Part shown: piece after piece, positions 12,401 through 24,960 of the stretch
Layout of the letters: every line of letters begins with the position of its first letter
How positions within the stretch are numbered: the first letter of the stretch is position 1
Origin: Odontesthes bonariensis
Lineage: Eukaryota > Chordata > Actinopteri > Atheriniformes > Atherinopsidae
Length of the DNA: 64,000 bases
Direction: 5' to 3'
NCBI RefSeq assembly: GCF_027942865.1
Contig: NC_134527.1
Location: forward strand, 8,038,976-8,102,975
Made by a program: the position numbers and the translations under genes
The notes under the pieces: model-generated
Seen by the model: only the letters and a program-made list of their open reading frames with translations
Databases searched by the model: none
Told to the model about the DNA's origin: nothing

Positions 12401-13619
12401 ATCTCTCTTTCTTCATCTGCACAGAAGTTCAATTACACATGTGTTTGTGAGTGATGATTTACTGAGTACAGAACTATGAATGTTCATTATACATTAGATC
12501 TGGTGACAGATTTTATTCAATGCTCACACAGACTGATTTTTCACTTGAATGAATACAGCTGCTTTCAAATGAAGGAAACCAATCTGATGACTTGGAGTGA
12601 TGGAATATCTTTATCTGACTTCTGTGCTTTAAATAAAAAAAAATAATCCTTTTACCCTGCGTCACCAAATTTTAGGCTGTTCCATTTCTTTAAAATGTAA
12701 CAGATTTTCCTTTGTTTTAAGCTTCGACAGATTGCTGATTAGAATTTCCTTGTGTTCCGTTTGCATCAATTGCATCTGAAACATGATGTTTCCATTACAG
12801 AAGAGGTCTTATCAAATATTAAATCATTCAAAATGCTCTGTTGGGCTGCTGCCATGGAAATATGTCATTTGTACTCCAAACAGTATCTCCATTTGATTTA
12901 AGGGTGATTGTCTGCTCGTGAAATAAACGAGGAGGTGGTTCTCATATGCACAGCTAATGGCTTTTCCTTTCATTACCCATTCAGTGCCCAGAAATCGACC
13001 TCCATATTGAAGCTCTAAATGAAAAGCAGAAAGAAACCTGAAAACTTCCCCAGGTTCTGTTCCTCCTCTCTTTCAAATGAGATGAGAAATCTGCACGTGA
13101 CCGTGCCCACCATCTCTGCTGACCCCAGATGTTGTGTTCCTGTTGCTTCCATTACTCTTTGCCGGGTCCTTTCAGCTTGTGACTACTTATCATGATGCTT
13201 GTAAATATGTGCTGATAGTGATATATCATTTAACATCAGTAAAGTGTAGATATAAACTGAAAATCCATTATCATTTACTATACCGGGATAATATGTGAAT
13301 TTCCCCACTATGGTTATAATAAGTGAATTGTAGAAGCTAAGCCAATGCTTTAAGCCATTGAGGTGTTTTGATATTAAAACCTAGTTGACGCGCTTGGACC
13401 ATACCATCACGGATGAATGAGAATCCTGTTGTCTTTGAGTTTTGATACAGACAACTCCATTTATTTTGCCTCTCATGCTCTACATCACATGTCTCATGGT
13501 TACATCTGTACGGAGCACAAAATGATGCTGCACAGCGGTCAAAAAATGTTTGTTGTCCGGAAACACCTGACGAGCCCCCAAAGATACATGCAATATATAG
13601 GCTGACCCGCCAATCCCAA
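9416..13619. other. Intergenic DNA, nothing recognised
   Basis: No open frame longer than about 96 codons and no recognisable domain or repeat family is seen. T-rich tracts occur at about 11288-11316. The stretch at about 12300-13200 has balanced composition and no repeats, so it could hold conserved non-coding elements. That cannot be judged without alignment. Confidence 0.55.
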
Positions 13620-13679
13620 TCCGACAATTACACACAACAATTAACATAGATGTGCTCTTACAATAAGGTTTTTATCTTA

Positions 13680-13930
13680 TAAAATTTTTATCTTCAAATC
13701 TAGGCTAAAAACCTACTTATTTAGGATGGCTTTTAATAATGATGGCACTTTCATCTTATTTTATCTTAATCGATTGTGTTATATTTTATTGCTTTCACTG
13801 TTCTTTTATTGTTTTCATTTGTTTGTACTTATTCTTCTCTTTATTTATTACCTGCTGTAAAGCACTTTGGTAAACCGTAAGGATGGTCTGTAAAGGGCTG
13901 TATAAATAAACTACATTTACATTTACATTG
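13680..13930 (+). mobile_element. LINE 3' end fragment (L2/CR1-like)
   Basis: The left part translates to RLKTYLFRMAFNN, typical of the last residues of fish L2/CR1-type reverse transcriptase ORFs. It is followed by the common tail with CTGTAAAGCACTTTGGTAA and CTGTATAAATAAACTAC. Only the 3' end is present, as usual for 5'-truncated LINE insertions. Confidence 0.6.
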
Positions 13931-14694
13931 ATAATTCCTCCAAGATAAGTCATATTGTAAATTTGAGCTAAGTAAAGGCAACTGTCTGTAACTTCCAGTT
14001 ACATATTCCATCAGACACTAAAGGCTTTAGTGGACGTTTGACATCTAACAAAGAAATAAAGCAAAGCAACTGACTTTGTCCCTATGGAGAATGCTCAACC
14101 CCATTCAGGATAATTAAAACCACCAACTGTGAGCATCAGAGTCTGACCCACCACGGTCTTGGTCTTGAGGTGGAATTATAATCAATGAAACCCAGTCCCC
14201 ATTACTTTTCTAGAAACCACAAATATATAGTCTCAGCATCATGTGTGCATTTAACATACACAAGCACATACATTGTGCTATACAAGGTGAGCTTATCAAC
14301 CAGCAAAAACATTCACTTTTGGAAATAGCGACAGGAGACATTTGAATAAATTGCCCGCCTTTACACTGCCCAGTGTAAACGTTATTGTTTTGTTGTTGTT
14401 GTTGTTGTTGCTTTGTCATAGTCACTGTTTGGTTTAGCCCGTTCGCAGTCCAGCAGCATCATGCATTTCAAGACAGTCAGGACCCTTTGCTGTACGAAAT
14501 CGGTTGGGAAACTGTCAGTTTAACACTATCAAGTGGAGCATCTTAAATAAGCCCACAAAATTTCATCTAAACCAAACCAAGTGGTTTATATTCCTAAACC
14601 TTGGTTTAAAATACTGCTTTTTAAAGCCTTTTATGACCCTCACAAAGTGCTGTTGTGAGGTCAGATGACAGAGAAGGTGGTCTCTATTGGCTGA
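13931..14694. other. Intergenic DNA with (TTG)n
   Basis: A trinucleotide tract (TTG)n lies at about 14390-14410. No gene or repeat family is otherwise recognised. Confidence 0.5.
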
Positions 14695-15010
14695 GAAAAA
14701 TTCCAAACATATGTAGCTGTCACTGAGACATGTTAAGATGAGACTTATCCCCAGAAAATCAAAGCATTACATATGGCAAAACACCAGTCCCTGCTAATTA
14801 ATTGGTAGCAGGCGACCCTCTACAGTGAAACATGGTGGGGGCAGCATCATACTATTGGGGCGCTGTTAGGAGCAGGAACAGGAATACTAACAAAAATCCA
14901 GGCAGCCAAACACACAGGGAGGTCATGGAAGACAGAGTGCAGTGACTCGGATCAAGGTTTACCTTTCAACATGACAATGACCATAGGGAAACAGCTAAGA
15001 CAACTCCAGA
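14695..15010 (+). mobile_element. Tc1/mariner-type element remnant
   Basis: The segment contains GTGAAACATGGTGGGGGCAG (residues VKHGGGS, the transposase GGGS hallmark) and, about 140 bp later, TTTCAACATGACAATGACC, matching the QHDND region of Tc1-like transposases. Stops and deletions interrupt the frame. Terminal repeats are not clear. Confidence 0.6.
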
Positions 15011-15323
15011 GTGGCATCAGGAAAGATCCAGTTATTTTACAAAAGAACAAACAAAAATGACAAAAGCAGTGCATCATTTATAAAATGTTGGTCAGTTTTC
15101 ACACTAAAATCTTGGGATTTTGCAGCCTTGCAATTTGTTGTCAACTATCTTACAGTACACAGCACTGTAATATATATATTTAGTGTCCATTGTGTTGCAC
15201 AGGTATTAATTTCAGACACTCAAATTCTTAAAATGTAAATCTGAAAAAGCTAATTGTGTTTCAGTTAAACTAAAACAATTACTAGGTGTCACTAGATAAC
15301 ACTAAGACTTGTTCGATCTGTGT

Positions 15324-15420
15324 GAATGGGTGAATGTGGCTTGTAGTGCTTTAAAGGGTCAGCTAGACTAGAAAAGAGCTAGAAAAGTACAGTCTATCTA
15401 CCATTTATTATTGTTTCATC
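15324..15420 (-). repeat. Fish interspersed repeat tail, minus orientation
   Basis: The reverse complement reads as the familiar fish sequence with ACTGTAC-TTTTCTAGCTC followed by a CATTCACCCATTCACAC-like end. A second copy in plus orientation lies at 32918-33025. The parent element is not assigned. Confidence 0.5.
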
Positions 15421-17830
15421 ATTTTATTTCATTTTGTTTTTTTCTGTGAGCTTTTGACTTTGTTTTTTTTTGGCACATTTGACATTGGCTCCATCTGATT
15501 GAGATCTGGAGAATTTGGAAGAGAACATGGAAGATGAGGAGAAGAAGATCAAAGATGGAAGAATATGGCCTTTTCTTTTTTTTTCTTTCACTGTCCGGTT
15601 GTCATTTGTTTTGATTTTTACATGACTTTGGAATGAGTAACCAGCTTTTGAACTGGCGGCTGTTGCAAACTTTCCACTAGAGAACAGGGAAATTTTTTTT
15701 TTTCACACAAGCTCACACAAGCAAATCAGATTTAATCAGAGGTCTGGTTCAGATACTCGAAATGTGCCACTGCAGAGCTCCCAAATGAGCCCCAATTAGT
15801 GGCATGATAACTGAAAGTGTTCCTCCATTAAAATAAATGAGTCCAGAAAAGTGAGCTCAATTTTGTCATCCCCACTGAAAGAAAAAGCTGATGATAGATA
15901 TCATCAAAATGATTTTATGTCAGATCCCACATGAAAATTGTACGACCTTCTTTCTAAAGGCAAACATCAGAGAGGAGCCTGATGATTTTTCATCCCCATA
16001 ATTCAAATTGTTCCGAGAGTAATAGCTGATGAAGGCTGAAATGTGGGGATAGTTGTCCAAAGATTCAATAATGCTGAGCAATTAGAGAAGCAGTGATCTT
16101 TTGGATGAAAGGTTGGTCATCATAATGGGGGTTTCACATTCAAAATAATGAAAGCTTCAAAGGGCTACAGCAGTCTTTTCATCCGTGCTGCTGAGAAGTT
16201 GCTTTTATGCCTTTATTTTTACTTTGATGATTATGAAATGCGCATTTTTCATTGTGACCTCGATCACCTCTCGGTGAGTTTTATTATTTTATTCAATGCA
16301 ACGTACATATTATGTCTCCCATTAATGCTTTTTTTTCAGTGTTGTACTGCGTTCTAAATCTTTGGTGTGTTGAACAAGGCCCGAGGTTTCTTCCTCCATT
16401 TATTTTTATTTCTCAACCTTCAATAAGAAATTGTTTTGTGTTCAAGTCCTAGTTCCAGGAAGCAAAGCTCTGCTAAGCATACTACCTTTTCCTAGCAAAA
16501 CTGCAGCTGTTTTACGTGGCCGGGTTGATATTTTGTCTCAGTTTATTCTTACCGATCAGACTTTTGCTGCCTTTTTTTGTTTGCTTAATCCCGGTGCTAT
16601 TGTCATTGACCAACTGCTATGTTCCTATGCTATTTGAACCTGTAGGGCTTATATCAGATTTGAGAGGTGTTTTACCGTCATACCACAGCAGTTAAGAAAT
16701 ACAGTGGATGCAATTTTTGCTTGGACAGCACAAACAATTCTGTACATGTGCTGCATGCAGTTGGTAATATACCAATTATAAACTAAAACCATAACCACGA
16801 CAGCTACTGTATGTCATCCCATGGCTACAATTATAACCCCAGCTATAGAATACTTCCAGTCAATTAATCAAAACGCCCACTTCTAACACAAATAATAAGC
16901 CTGTTATCAAATACTAATTTTCCACAAGTTTCGCTTGACTACAGGATAAAAAAAAGACCTACGGTTGTCAGTAAATGATTATCAAAACAAGCCCCATCCA
17001 CACACATGACATTCTGCAGAAAAATAAGCTCACTTGACTCCATCTGTTTTAGACAACCAATGACTAAGAAACTGAAGAAAAGCTTACCCATGCAGTTAAT
17101 TGGGTTTTTATGGCCCTACAGCACAAAATGACCATAATAATTCTGTAAGAATGTGAAGCTGCAGCTCCATAACAATAACTTAAAATCTTGAAAAAGGTCT
17201 TTTATGTTTGTGCTTTGTGAACAGAGTCCAATATGGGAACATTCAATGCTTTCCAGTTAAATGTCTCATATATGTTTTATATGTACAGTCACAAAAGAGA
17301 CTGAGCCTTTCGGAACTACCGCAACTTCTGCATTACTCGCTCAAGGAAATGCGCTGTGGTTTTTCCATCTAAATCAACTGTTACAAAGGTACCACAATCC
17401 GACACAACCTTTTTTTTTTCTTTGCAACTATGGATTACATAAACTTATCAGGTGAAAAATATAAATGAAGACAAGCTGATGGATGATATAGAAAGCCAGG
17501 GTGAATAAAAAATTATGCACATGCAGTGATGAGCTATAAAAACTTTTGGCACCACCGCTTATTTATGCCTTTGATCAAAACCAAAACACAAAGCATTACT
17601 AATTTAAAGTAACACAATGCAGTATGTCAGAGGAGGTCATAGTATGTTCGATGACAGGATCAAATGTGGGTATTTCAAATCCATCCATTTTGCATACCAT
17701 GTCCCCAGTCTATTGCAGGACCGTACAAGCACAGTGAGAACACTGTGGAATTCAGCCAACCGCACCACGGCGTCGCCCCGCGTCCAAGCCACACACAGGG
17801 AATTATTGACAGGCCCAGACATGATGTAGA
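15421..17830. other. Intergenic DNA, possible conserved non-coding sequence
   Basis: No coding exon is recognised. The part at about 15760-16320 is repeat-free, of balanced composition and contains several AATTAG homeodomain-type cores (for example near 15795 and 16079). That is typical of, but not proof of, a conserved enhancer. Confidence 0.4.
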
Positions 17831-17835
17831 AAAGT

Positions 17836-17841
17836 TTTATT
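17836..17841 (-). terminator. pigo: Candidate pigo polyadenylation signal
   Basis: TTTATT on the plus strand is AATAAA on the coding strand. It is the most distal clear signal before the intergenic region. If used, the pigo 3' UTR is about 1.5 kb. Transcript data would be needed to confirm it. Confidence 0.35.
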
Positions 17842-19374
17842 ACAGTTTTCACAAAATGTAAAATCATTAATCAACCAGGTATATACATATCAAACATTGC
17901 AAAACAAATGTGTCCCTTCTTCACTACGTCAGCCACCCCCAATGACTGATCCCTCCCGTAGAGCAGCCTGAGGAACCTGAGCTCAACATCTCTTCAGTAT
18001 CGTGCATTAGCTAATGAGCTGGAGCTGCTGACTACAGCTGCAGTGCAGTAACAGATCTTCAAGCAGATGCCGACTCAGATGTCCAGCAGAAATAAATCAA
18101 CCGAATGCGTTCCTGAAGACCCTTGATTTAATTAGCCCATCAACTTAATAACACTGCGGCCCCAAAAAGAAAAAAAATGAAAAAGGCATTTGTTAAAGTT
18201 AGGCACCTATTCTGAGGGAAAAGGAAAGCCTGATTTAAAAACATCTAATCAGTGATTAAAAAAAAAAAAAAAAAGTTAAATCATTGCTATGCGTTAGAGT
18301 GAACAAAACCCTACGAAAAATAAATACCTTGACATATCATGTACCTGCAGCTGTGTAAAAACACTAATAGCTATGCAGTAATTAGTTGGCAGTCACCAGA
18401 CATGCTGGTTGTTTCAATGTATTCAAGAATACAAAACATACAAAAAAAATGGATTTTAGAAGTTCCTCCATCTGACACATGACTGACAGACAGACAGAAA
18501 GACAGTAAAGCACTTGGATGGATTTCACCAAATTGAGAACACTTGCTTGCAAATTGATCATGAAGTAGCTCCAAACATTGGCTGGTGGGTTAGCTTTAGT
18601 GGTCAACTTGTATTGTCGCGGACAGAGTGGGTCCAACTGCTCGTTAATGCCGAAAACACCATGTGTAAATGTTCCTTCTTTTTTTTTTTTTAATACAGAC
18701 TTCATTTCAAAGATGACTTGGACTGTCAAGCGAGCCGCTGTGTTGAACGTAAATTTACATTCAGCCTCGGCTACAGAGTGGAGAAAGCCCTCAAAGATTA
18801 AAGGCGACGTTTCTTTCAACGGTGAGGTTTTTAAAATCACTGCGGAAGGCGAGTAAGTTTGTAAACTGGACGCGCAGTGCCAGTCAAAAGGTCGACTGCT
18901 TGAATATGTCCAATCTTTGGCTGGCACTGTATCGTTTGAAGCGTTTTCGACTTCTTCACTGATAACAACTTGCAAAACTGACTGGCTTGGGAGGCTTCAT
19001 CCGTAACCTAGAAAACATGAGACACAATCAGGGAAAGCTGCTCACTTAACCACATGTAATTCATGAAACAAAGACCTTTAAAAGGCTTTACCCTTTGAGT
19101 GGCAGTTTAATGTAAAAATATAAAAAAATCTATGTGCTTGGTCAGCCCAAGATTTGACATCCTAAAGTCCCTCAATGCCAGTAATACACAACACAGCCAG
19201 CAAGACTTCTCAGTAGAGAAAACTCCACGTGAAATGTCTGTGGGGGATAGTTCTCATTATTGATGGCAATGTTTGTTGTTTTTGTGAAGATCCTTCATGT
19301 TGACATCCATGTAAGTTTTCTCTGTGGCACAGTGAGCTCTAGTGGACTCTGGTGTAAAAGCAGCAGCGCCGCTG
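17842..19374 (-). other. Probable pigo 3' UTR / downstream region
   Basis: This stretch downstream of the pigo stop contains an A-rich tract (about 18258-18275), a 55-nt hairpin at 18875-18929 and a long minus-strand open frame at 18382-18975. An in-frame TGA lies just upstream of that frame and no domain is recognised, so I prefer untranslated sequence to a separate gene. Confidence 0.45.
18875..18929. other. 55-nt imperfect hairpin in the pigo 3' region
   Basis: Arms of 22 nt (18875-18896 and 18908-18929) pair with nine perfect terminal base pairs (CAGTGCCAG with CTGGCACTG), then mostly paired bases with three mismatches when G-U is allowed. The loop is 11 nt. It may be a transcript structure, a microRNA-like precursor or chance. 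Confidence 0.45.
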
Positions 19375-22300
19375 CTACCTGGATGCATCGGGGACAAGTC
19401 TTTTAAACCAGTGACCAACAGCTACATCGACTCTCAGCACCAACGTCACTCCAATCAGCAGGAACATGCTGCTCATCAGGAACCCCGAGGCCTCGAACAT
19501 TAACCTGTGAATGACACAGAAGACGGGCAAAAGTGGGAATAATCCCAAACACGTTCCAACATCTCTTCCAAAGCTTGAACAGGAATAAAGAACAAGAGTT
19601 TCAGTTTATGTTTAGGAAAAAACAAAAGTCACAAAGGAGACAAAAAGACCCGCTTTCCCTGAGGTTCGTCTATCCTCTAGCCTTTACTTTCATTGAGATT
19701 GTGTGAGGTGGAAAATCCATTCAGACACTTACTTTGGTGCAAAAACCTTCCACACCATTAGGTGTCTCCTGAGGATAGCAGCTGCACAGACTGAGGAAAA
19801 AACCTACGAGGAAAGCAGAGTGGCGTGTTGTCATACTGATGCACATTTAAAGGCGAAACCAAGTCAAACAAAAAAGGAAAAAAAGAAGCAACAGAAACGG
19901 AACGCAACGCCATTGTGAAAGTATTTACTCCTGGCTCATGTTCTCCTTCTCTAAATGTTGCGATTTGTATTGGTGAGCGAACCTGTGCTCCGAGAATAAA
20001 GAGGTAGCGTGTCGAGAGCTGCAGAAGAGCCGAGCTGAACTGTTGGGGGTGTTCTCTCAGTCGCATCTCCATCACAGCGTCCTCCCCCTCCTCCCCACCA
20101 GCTCGTCCTCCTCTGCTCCCACGCGCCTCGCACACCAGAGGCCAAAACAGCAACAGTGGACAACTCACTGACAAATACAGAAGTCAGGTAGCTGTTCACT
20201 TCATGCACCAGGGAAACCATTCTCTACATACATTTTAATGTACTAAATAAAAATGTTGTTTCCTTTTATATATCTACCTGCAAATAGGATGTGTGAGGCA
20301 AAGGTGTTGAGGGTAACCAGCGAGGCAGGTAATGTCGTGCCAGTGTGCCCATTAGGGAACCCCACAAAGGCAGCAGACCACTGGATAGAGGGGAAGGTGG
20401 GCAGGTGACCGGTGGCATGAAAGAACTGGGTGGCAGCCAGAGACCACAGCACCACTGGGGTCCAGGGCACGTTAAAACCCCCTGAGGGAGACAGTGAGAG
20501 ATGGGTGAGCAGAGAAAAACCTGGTTTCTAACATGGACACATTACCCGTCGTGAATCAAAAAGAATGTGTGCGAAAATCTGAAAATCTTACCCGAATAAG
20601 CTCCATTCAGCCCACTAAGGGTTACGGAGGAGGCATGCATGTACAAAACGGCTCCCATTTCTAGAAGCAGCAGGAGGAAAGACACAGCCATGCCTTCCGG
20701 GTGCAGCAGCAGCAGTCCAATTCCCAGCATGCCACAGAACAACAGCACAGGGGCCGAGTAGACTGTTCCCAGTCCGTAGGCCTCCACAGCGGGCCTGTTG
20801 TCTACCTCACTGCCTCCGCTCAGCTCGCCATCGTCCAAAGAACGACGCATGCGTTGGTAGATCTGGGGAATCAGATGGTGCAGCTCGGCTTGGGGGCTGA
20901 TGCCGGTGCTGGCGCGGTAGCGGGGTGGAGGTAGATGCGAACTTCTGGCTGAGGCCGCTGCTCTGGTCTTCACAAACACCGTGAGGGGATCCAGCCAAAT
21001 CAGACAGAGCCCCAGTCCCAGGAGGCAGAAGGCCGCCCTCGGGAGGGCCAGCTGTGCCAGTCGGATCAGTTCAGCCAGATTCCGGAAGCTGTCCTCTGGG
21101 GTGGCACTGACAGCCCAGTGCAGCCCCAGGCACACAGAAAGCAGCGGTAGGATCCAGCGGGCTGTGAACACGGTCCCACCTGAGGAGTTGAGATTCCCGT
21201 AGTGGCACAGGCAGTGTCTCAGCAGATATGTAAAAATGCCAAGAGAGACGATGGAGAGGATGTAGTGGAGATTCTTTAGCTGGCTGTCCTGCAAGCGCGA
21301 AAGTGGGGAAAGGAACGGGGACGGCTGGCAGAAGCCCTGCTCTTCTCGACAGCCATGGAAGGAGAGGGAGAGGTACATGCTGCAAATAAGGAGTCCAAAG
21401 CAGGCGAGTAGGGTGCTACTTTCTTTTCTCACTGTTGATGGGGACAAAGCTGGCGACGGCAGCAGCCCAGCAGTCTTCAAAGGGTCGTGGCTGGGGGGCA
21501 GAAGCAGGCCATCCCAGTTGAGATGTATAGGAATGTAAAGGGCCAGAGAAAACACCAGAAAGGTGACAACCCGGCCCTCAGCGATCACGTAGCTATCCGA
21601 GAGCAGCGAGGCACAGCGAAGGAGCGGCACCACAAGAGGAGGGACAAGCAGGCGACGTGGGGTCAGCCACCTGACGCACTTTGGAGCTTTCGTTCCGTTC
21701 TTTGACACAGCGGGCGTATTGAGGCGACGCGTTGTCCAGAAGAAGAAAAGTTCAGAGCTGAAGGCGCTTGCTGCCAGGCACCACGTTGCCTCAATGTATC
21801 CCTGCGTGAACAGCTGAGCAGCCGCCACACTGATCCCTGCTGTCAGCGCCACAGCAGCCAGAGCCTTCAATCCTGCTCCATTCTCCTTGATCAGCGGCAG
21901 GGACAACTCAGACAGGACAAAACACATCAGACACGCACATGCCAAGATGGCTAAACCCGCTGCCATCTTAAGTGGATTGAATCGGGCCCAGGTGGCTCTG
22001 CAGGTGTCCCTGACAGAGGTGAGGTAGGCTTGCAGGGAAGAAGCCAGTTGTGGGGAGGGTGAGCGACCCTCTCTAACAGTGCTGAGGTACTCAGAGGAGA
22101 GGTGGGCAAAGTCATCCTTCAACTGAGCGAGGCTCTCTGGTGCGATGTCTTTGGCCATTCCAGAATAGGTCTCCAGGAAACGGTTGACCTTCGGAAATGG
22201 AGGTAAAATTGAATATAGATAAAAAAATATATATAATTCCTGAACATGCCTCAGGATATGTTGAGAATAAAACCGTGTCTGTATGGAAAGATTAAAAGAA

Positions 22301-24452
22301 AAAAAATGAGTGTTCTGCTAATTCTCACTGAGCCGACTACCTGTTTTACGTTGATCCACAGTGCCTCCAGCTGGCTGAGACCTCCAACTGCACCTTCTGC
22401 CTCACGTGGACGGAATAAAGGCAAGAGGACCTGTCCCACGCTGCTGTACGGGATGGGAATGCCGAGCAGCAGAGCCAGGGTGGGCACCAGGTCCGTCTGT
22501 GGCACCACATCTGGATCGTTCTGGAAAAAACAAAAAAGTCAACTTTAACAAATAAACAGAATACGTCATTCAATATTTAGAGCATATAATATTACAGAAT
22601 ATTTTTTTCCAAGTTGTGGATCAATTCTGAATTTTAGAAAACAGGAATTGGGATTCTTATGTGAATTTTCCCCCCTTATCACTAGAATAAGCTGATGGGT
22701 CGTAGCTCCCCAATATGTTCTCCTCTCTGACAACAAGGTTTCATTCTACCAGTGAGAGTGGGACTGAACGTAAATAAAATAGAAAAACTTATCTATAAAA
22801 GATCTATAAAATGACTACATGACTTTTACAGCGGACACCGGCTTACCAAAATGCATTTAGTCATTCTTTTCTTGTGTCTTTAAACAATGTGAGTCTAAAG
22901 ATTTGACTTTTTAAATTTGTTTGCCTAAACTGCATTACAACATTAATACGACATATCATGAAAGTAGTTAAAGTCCACGCATTTCTATTGATCCCATTTG
23001 AAATAGAACTTCATCCTGCTGAGATCGCCTCGGGTTAAAACTGACGGCAGCCTCTCTCCCCACCTGAGACGGGGGCCCGGGAAAGATGGGAGAAGGACTG
23101 TAAAGGAAGAGGGCAGCATCGGTCTCCTTCTGACTCTCTCCACCATGATCTCCAGTGTCCGTCATGCCGTGATCGCCCATCACCACCAAGAGGGTGTCGT
23201 TCTGCAGACGGTCCATCACAGACCTGGCAGGAAAAAGCAAATATGTGAAGAGAGATAAACGTCAGCAATTTGAGTTCCAACCATTTCTTCCCAGTTAAAG
23301 CCATGGCTTGCTACAAAGATAACAGCTGTTTTAATACAAAATTGCAAATTTGAACCATATGGAAGTATCCCAGCTAAAGGTAACAATTAAAAACCAAATC
23401 TTTAACACAAGATCTACCGATGCACATTAAATTTCATTGCTTTCTGTGAAAATTCATCATTGCCTGACCTGATGACTCCGTCCATCTGAGTGAGCTTGTC
23501 GGCCATGGCCGGGTGGTCGGGGCCAAACCTGTGACCACAGTGATCCACCCCAAGAAAATGAGAAACCAGGACATCCCAGTCGCCCCCCACCACTGTTAAA
23601 AACCAACGGATAGACACGGAGAGAAGTGAAACACGAGAACAGCCGAGGCCTGAAAGCCAAAGCAGCACACAATACACGTTAAAATGAGGCTCTCATGGTT
23701 AACGCATACTAGTTGTGTAGAGGTGCTGCAGGATCCCGTTATCGACGGTGTGCAGGTCCTTCACATTGAAAGAAGGGAAGGGCAGAGAGCGGTAGAACTT
23801 CTTGGGAAAAAGACTTTCCCAAGTGTCATCACCCATGAACACCACTCGTTTGCCTGAGCAGGGAACACATACATTTTAAAAGAACACAAATGAAGGATAA
23901 GTCAATTCATTGAGCAATATGTGGGTTTGGATTTGAAAACAGCATTAAATAGAAATGGCTGTGTAAAAACTCACCCATTTGCCCAAGCTGGTGGATAAGA
24001 TTGTCCTCCAAGATGGCACTGGATGCAAAGTTATTACCTACATCCACAAAGGTCGGCAGGGATCCAGTCGTGAAACCCTTAATCCTCTGCATGGTGGTCG
24101 TAGGGGGATCAGCACGGAAAGGGTACAAACGGCTTTGGGAAGGCCTCGACGAGACGGTCTCCTCAAGCACAGGTAGCTTGTTCTCATAAGGTCGTGGAGC
24201 CGTTTTTCTGGGGTCAAAGCGGGCGAAGTCAATCTTCAGGGCGTCGATGATCAGGATGACAGCCCGACGGAATCGCGGCTGGGCGCGGCAGAAATCCACC
24301 GGCTCCTCTCCGGGCTCCAACACGTCTCCGCAGGTGCTGGTCCTGTTCACCTCCAGCCGTACCAGCAGGAACCCACCCACGAAGAGGTAGATGCCCACGA
24401 GGTACACCGCACACATCCAGAGGAGCAAGGACAGCACTGGCAGCCCCTTCAT
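19375..24452 (-). CDS. pigo: GPI ethanolamine phosphate transferase 3 (PIG-O)
   Basis: PIG-O is an ER membrane enzyme. With PIG-F it transfers phosphoethanolamine from phosphatidylethanolamine to the third mannose of the GPI anchor, which is needed before transfer to protein. Coding exons by eye: 24452-23975, 23853-23710, 23592-23469, 23223-23064, 22520-22341, 22188-20592, 20481-20278, 20167-19983, 19803-19733, 19504-19375. They sum to 3273 nt and 1090 aa; human is about 1089. All introns are GT-AG and all phases agree. An N-terminal membrane segment (residues about 10-31) precedes an alkaline-phosphatase-like domain with IIDALK (D70), PPTTTMQ (about 116-122), GDDTW (167-171), GVDHCGH (222-228) and GDHGM (265-269). 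A hydrophobic multi-pass C-terminal half follows, mostly in the single 1597-nt exon. The ATG lies one base inside its exon behind a cap-proximal non-coding exon. Confidence 0.97.
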
Positions 24453-24715
24453 CCTAAACGTACAGGTAATAGCAGTTAAAGGTGATATTCAGACACACTG
24501 CATCACGTGAAAAAAAGTCAAAGAAGCAGGTGTCTTGTCAGTGACACATTGCTATGGCAGAAACTAACACTGGTAATGAGTAACTAAACATAAAGTTTAA
24601 CGTCCAAGTAAACCTACAGACCCGGCGCACGGCATTGACATGCACAGATGAAACTAGCTAATATCAGGAGAAGAAAACGATAGTAAGTTAACGCCGTTAG
24701 CAGAGGCTACCTTAC

Positions 24716-24960
24716 CTCGCTTTTCACACTGACCTTGTAGCTGTCGGGTTTTCGTCCTCTCTTGGTCGGAGGGGCTGACGTGAATGTTTGTGTTAACAAC
24801 ACGGCACTGCAGGTGTGTCAGGTGAACAGAGACCGAGGCGGCACGTTCACCTTCATTGGGACTGGTACAATGAGATTACACGGTCGGTGACTGGCAGGAA
24901 CTTTAGCATATAAGCAACCCGGCAGAAATTCACGACGGACATCTTTTTTCGTAACACCTC
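24716..24960 (-). other. pigo: Probable non-coding first exon and promoter of pigo
   Basis: A strong donor (GCGAG|GTAAGG on the coding strand, exon edge at 24716) pairs with the acceptor at 24454-24455 just before the pigo ATG. The upstream limit of the exon and the transcription start are estimates. Confidence 0.5.

Noticed and set aside
19733..19780. Use of the two downstream AGs as the pigo exon 10 acceptor
   Set aside because: Both give the wrong phase and lose the conserved [15 protein letters not shown] peptide. The upstream AG at 19804-19805 gives a continuous, conserved frame.
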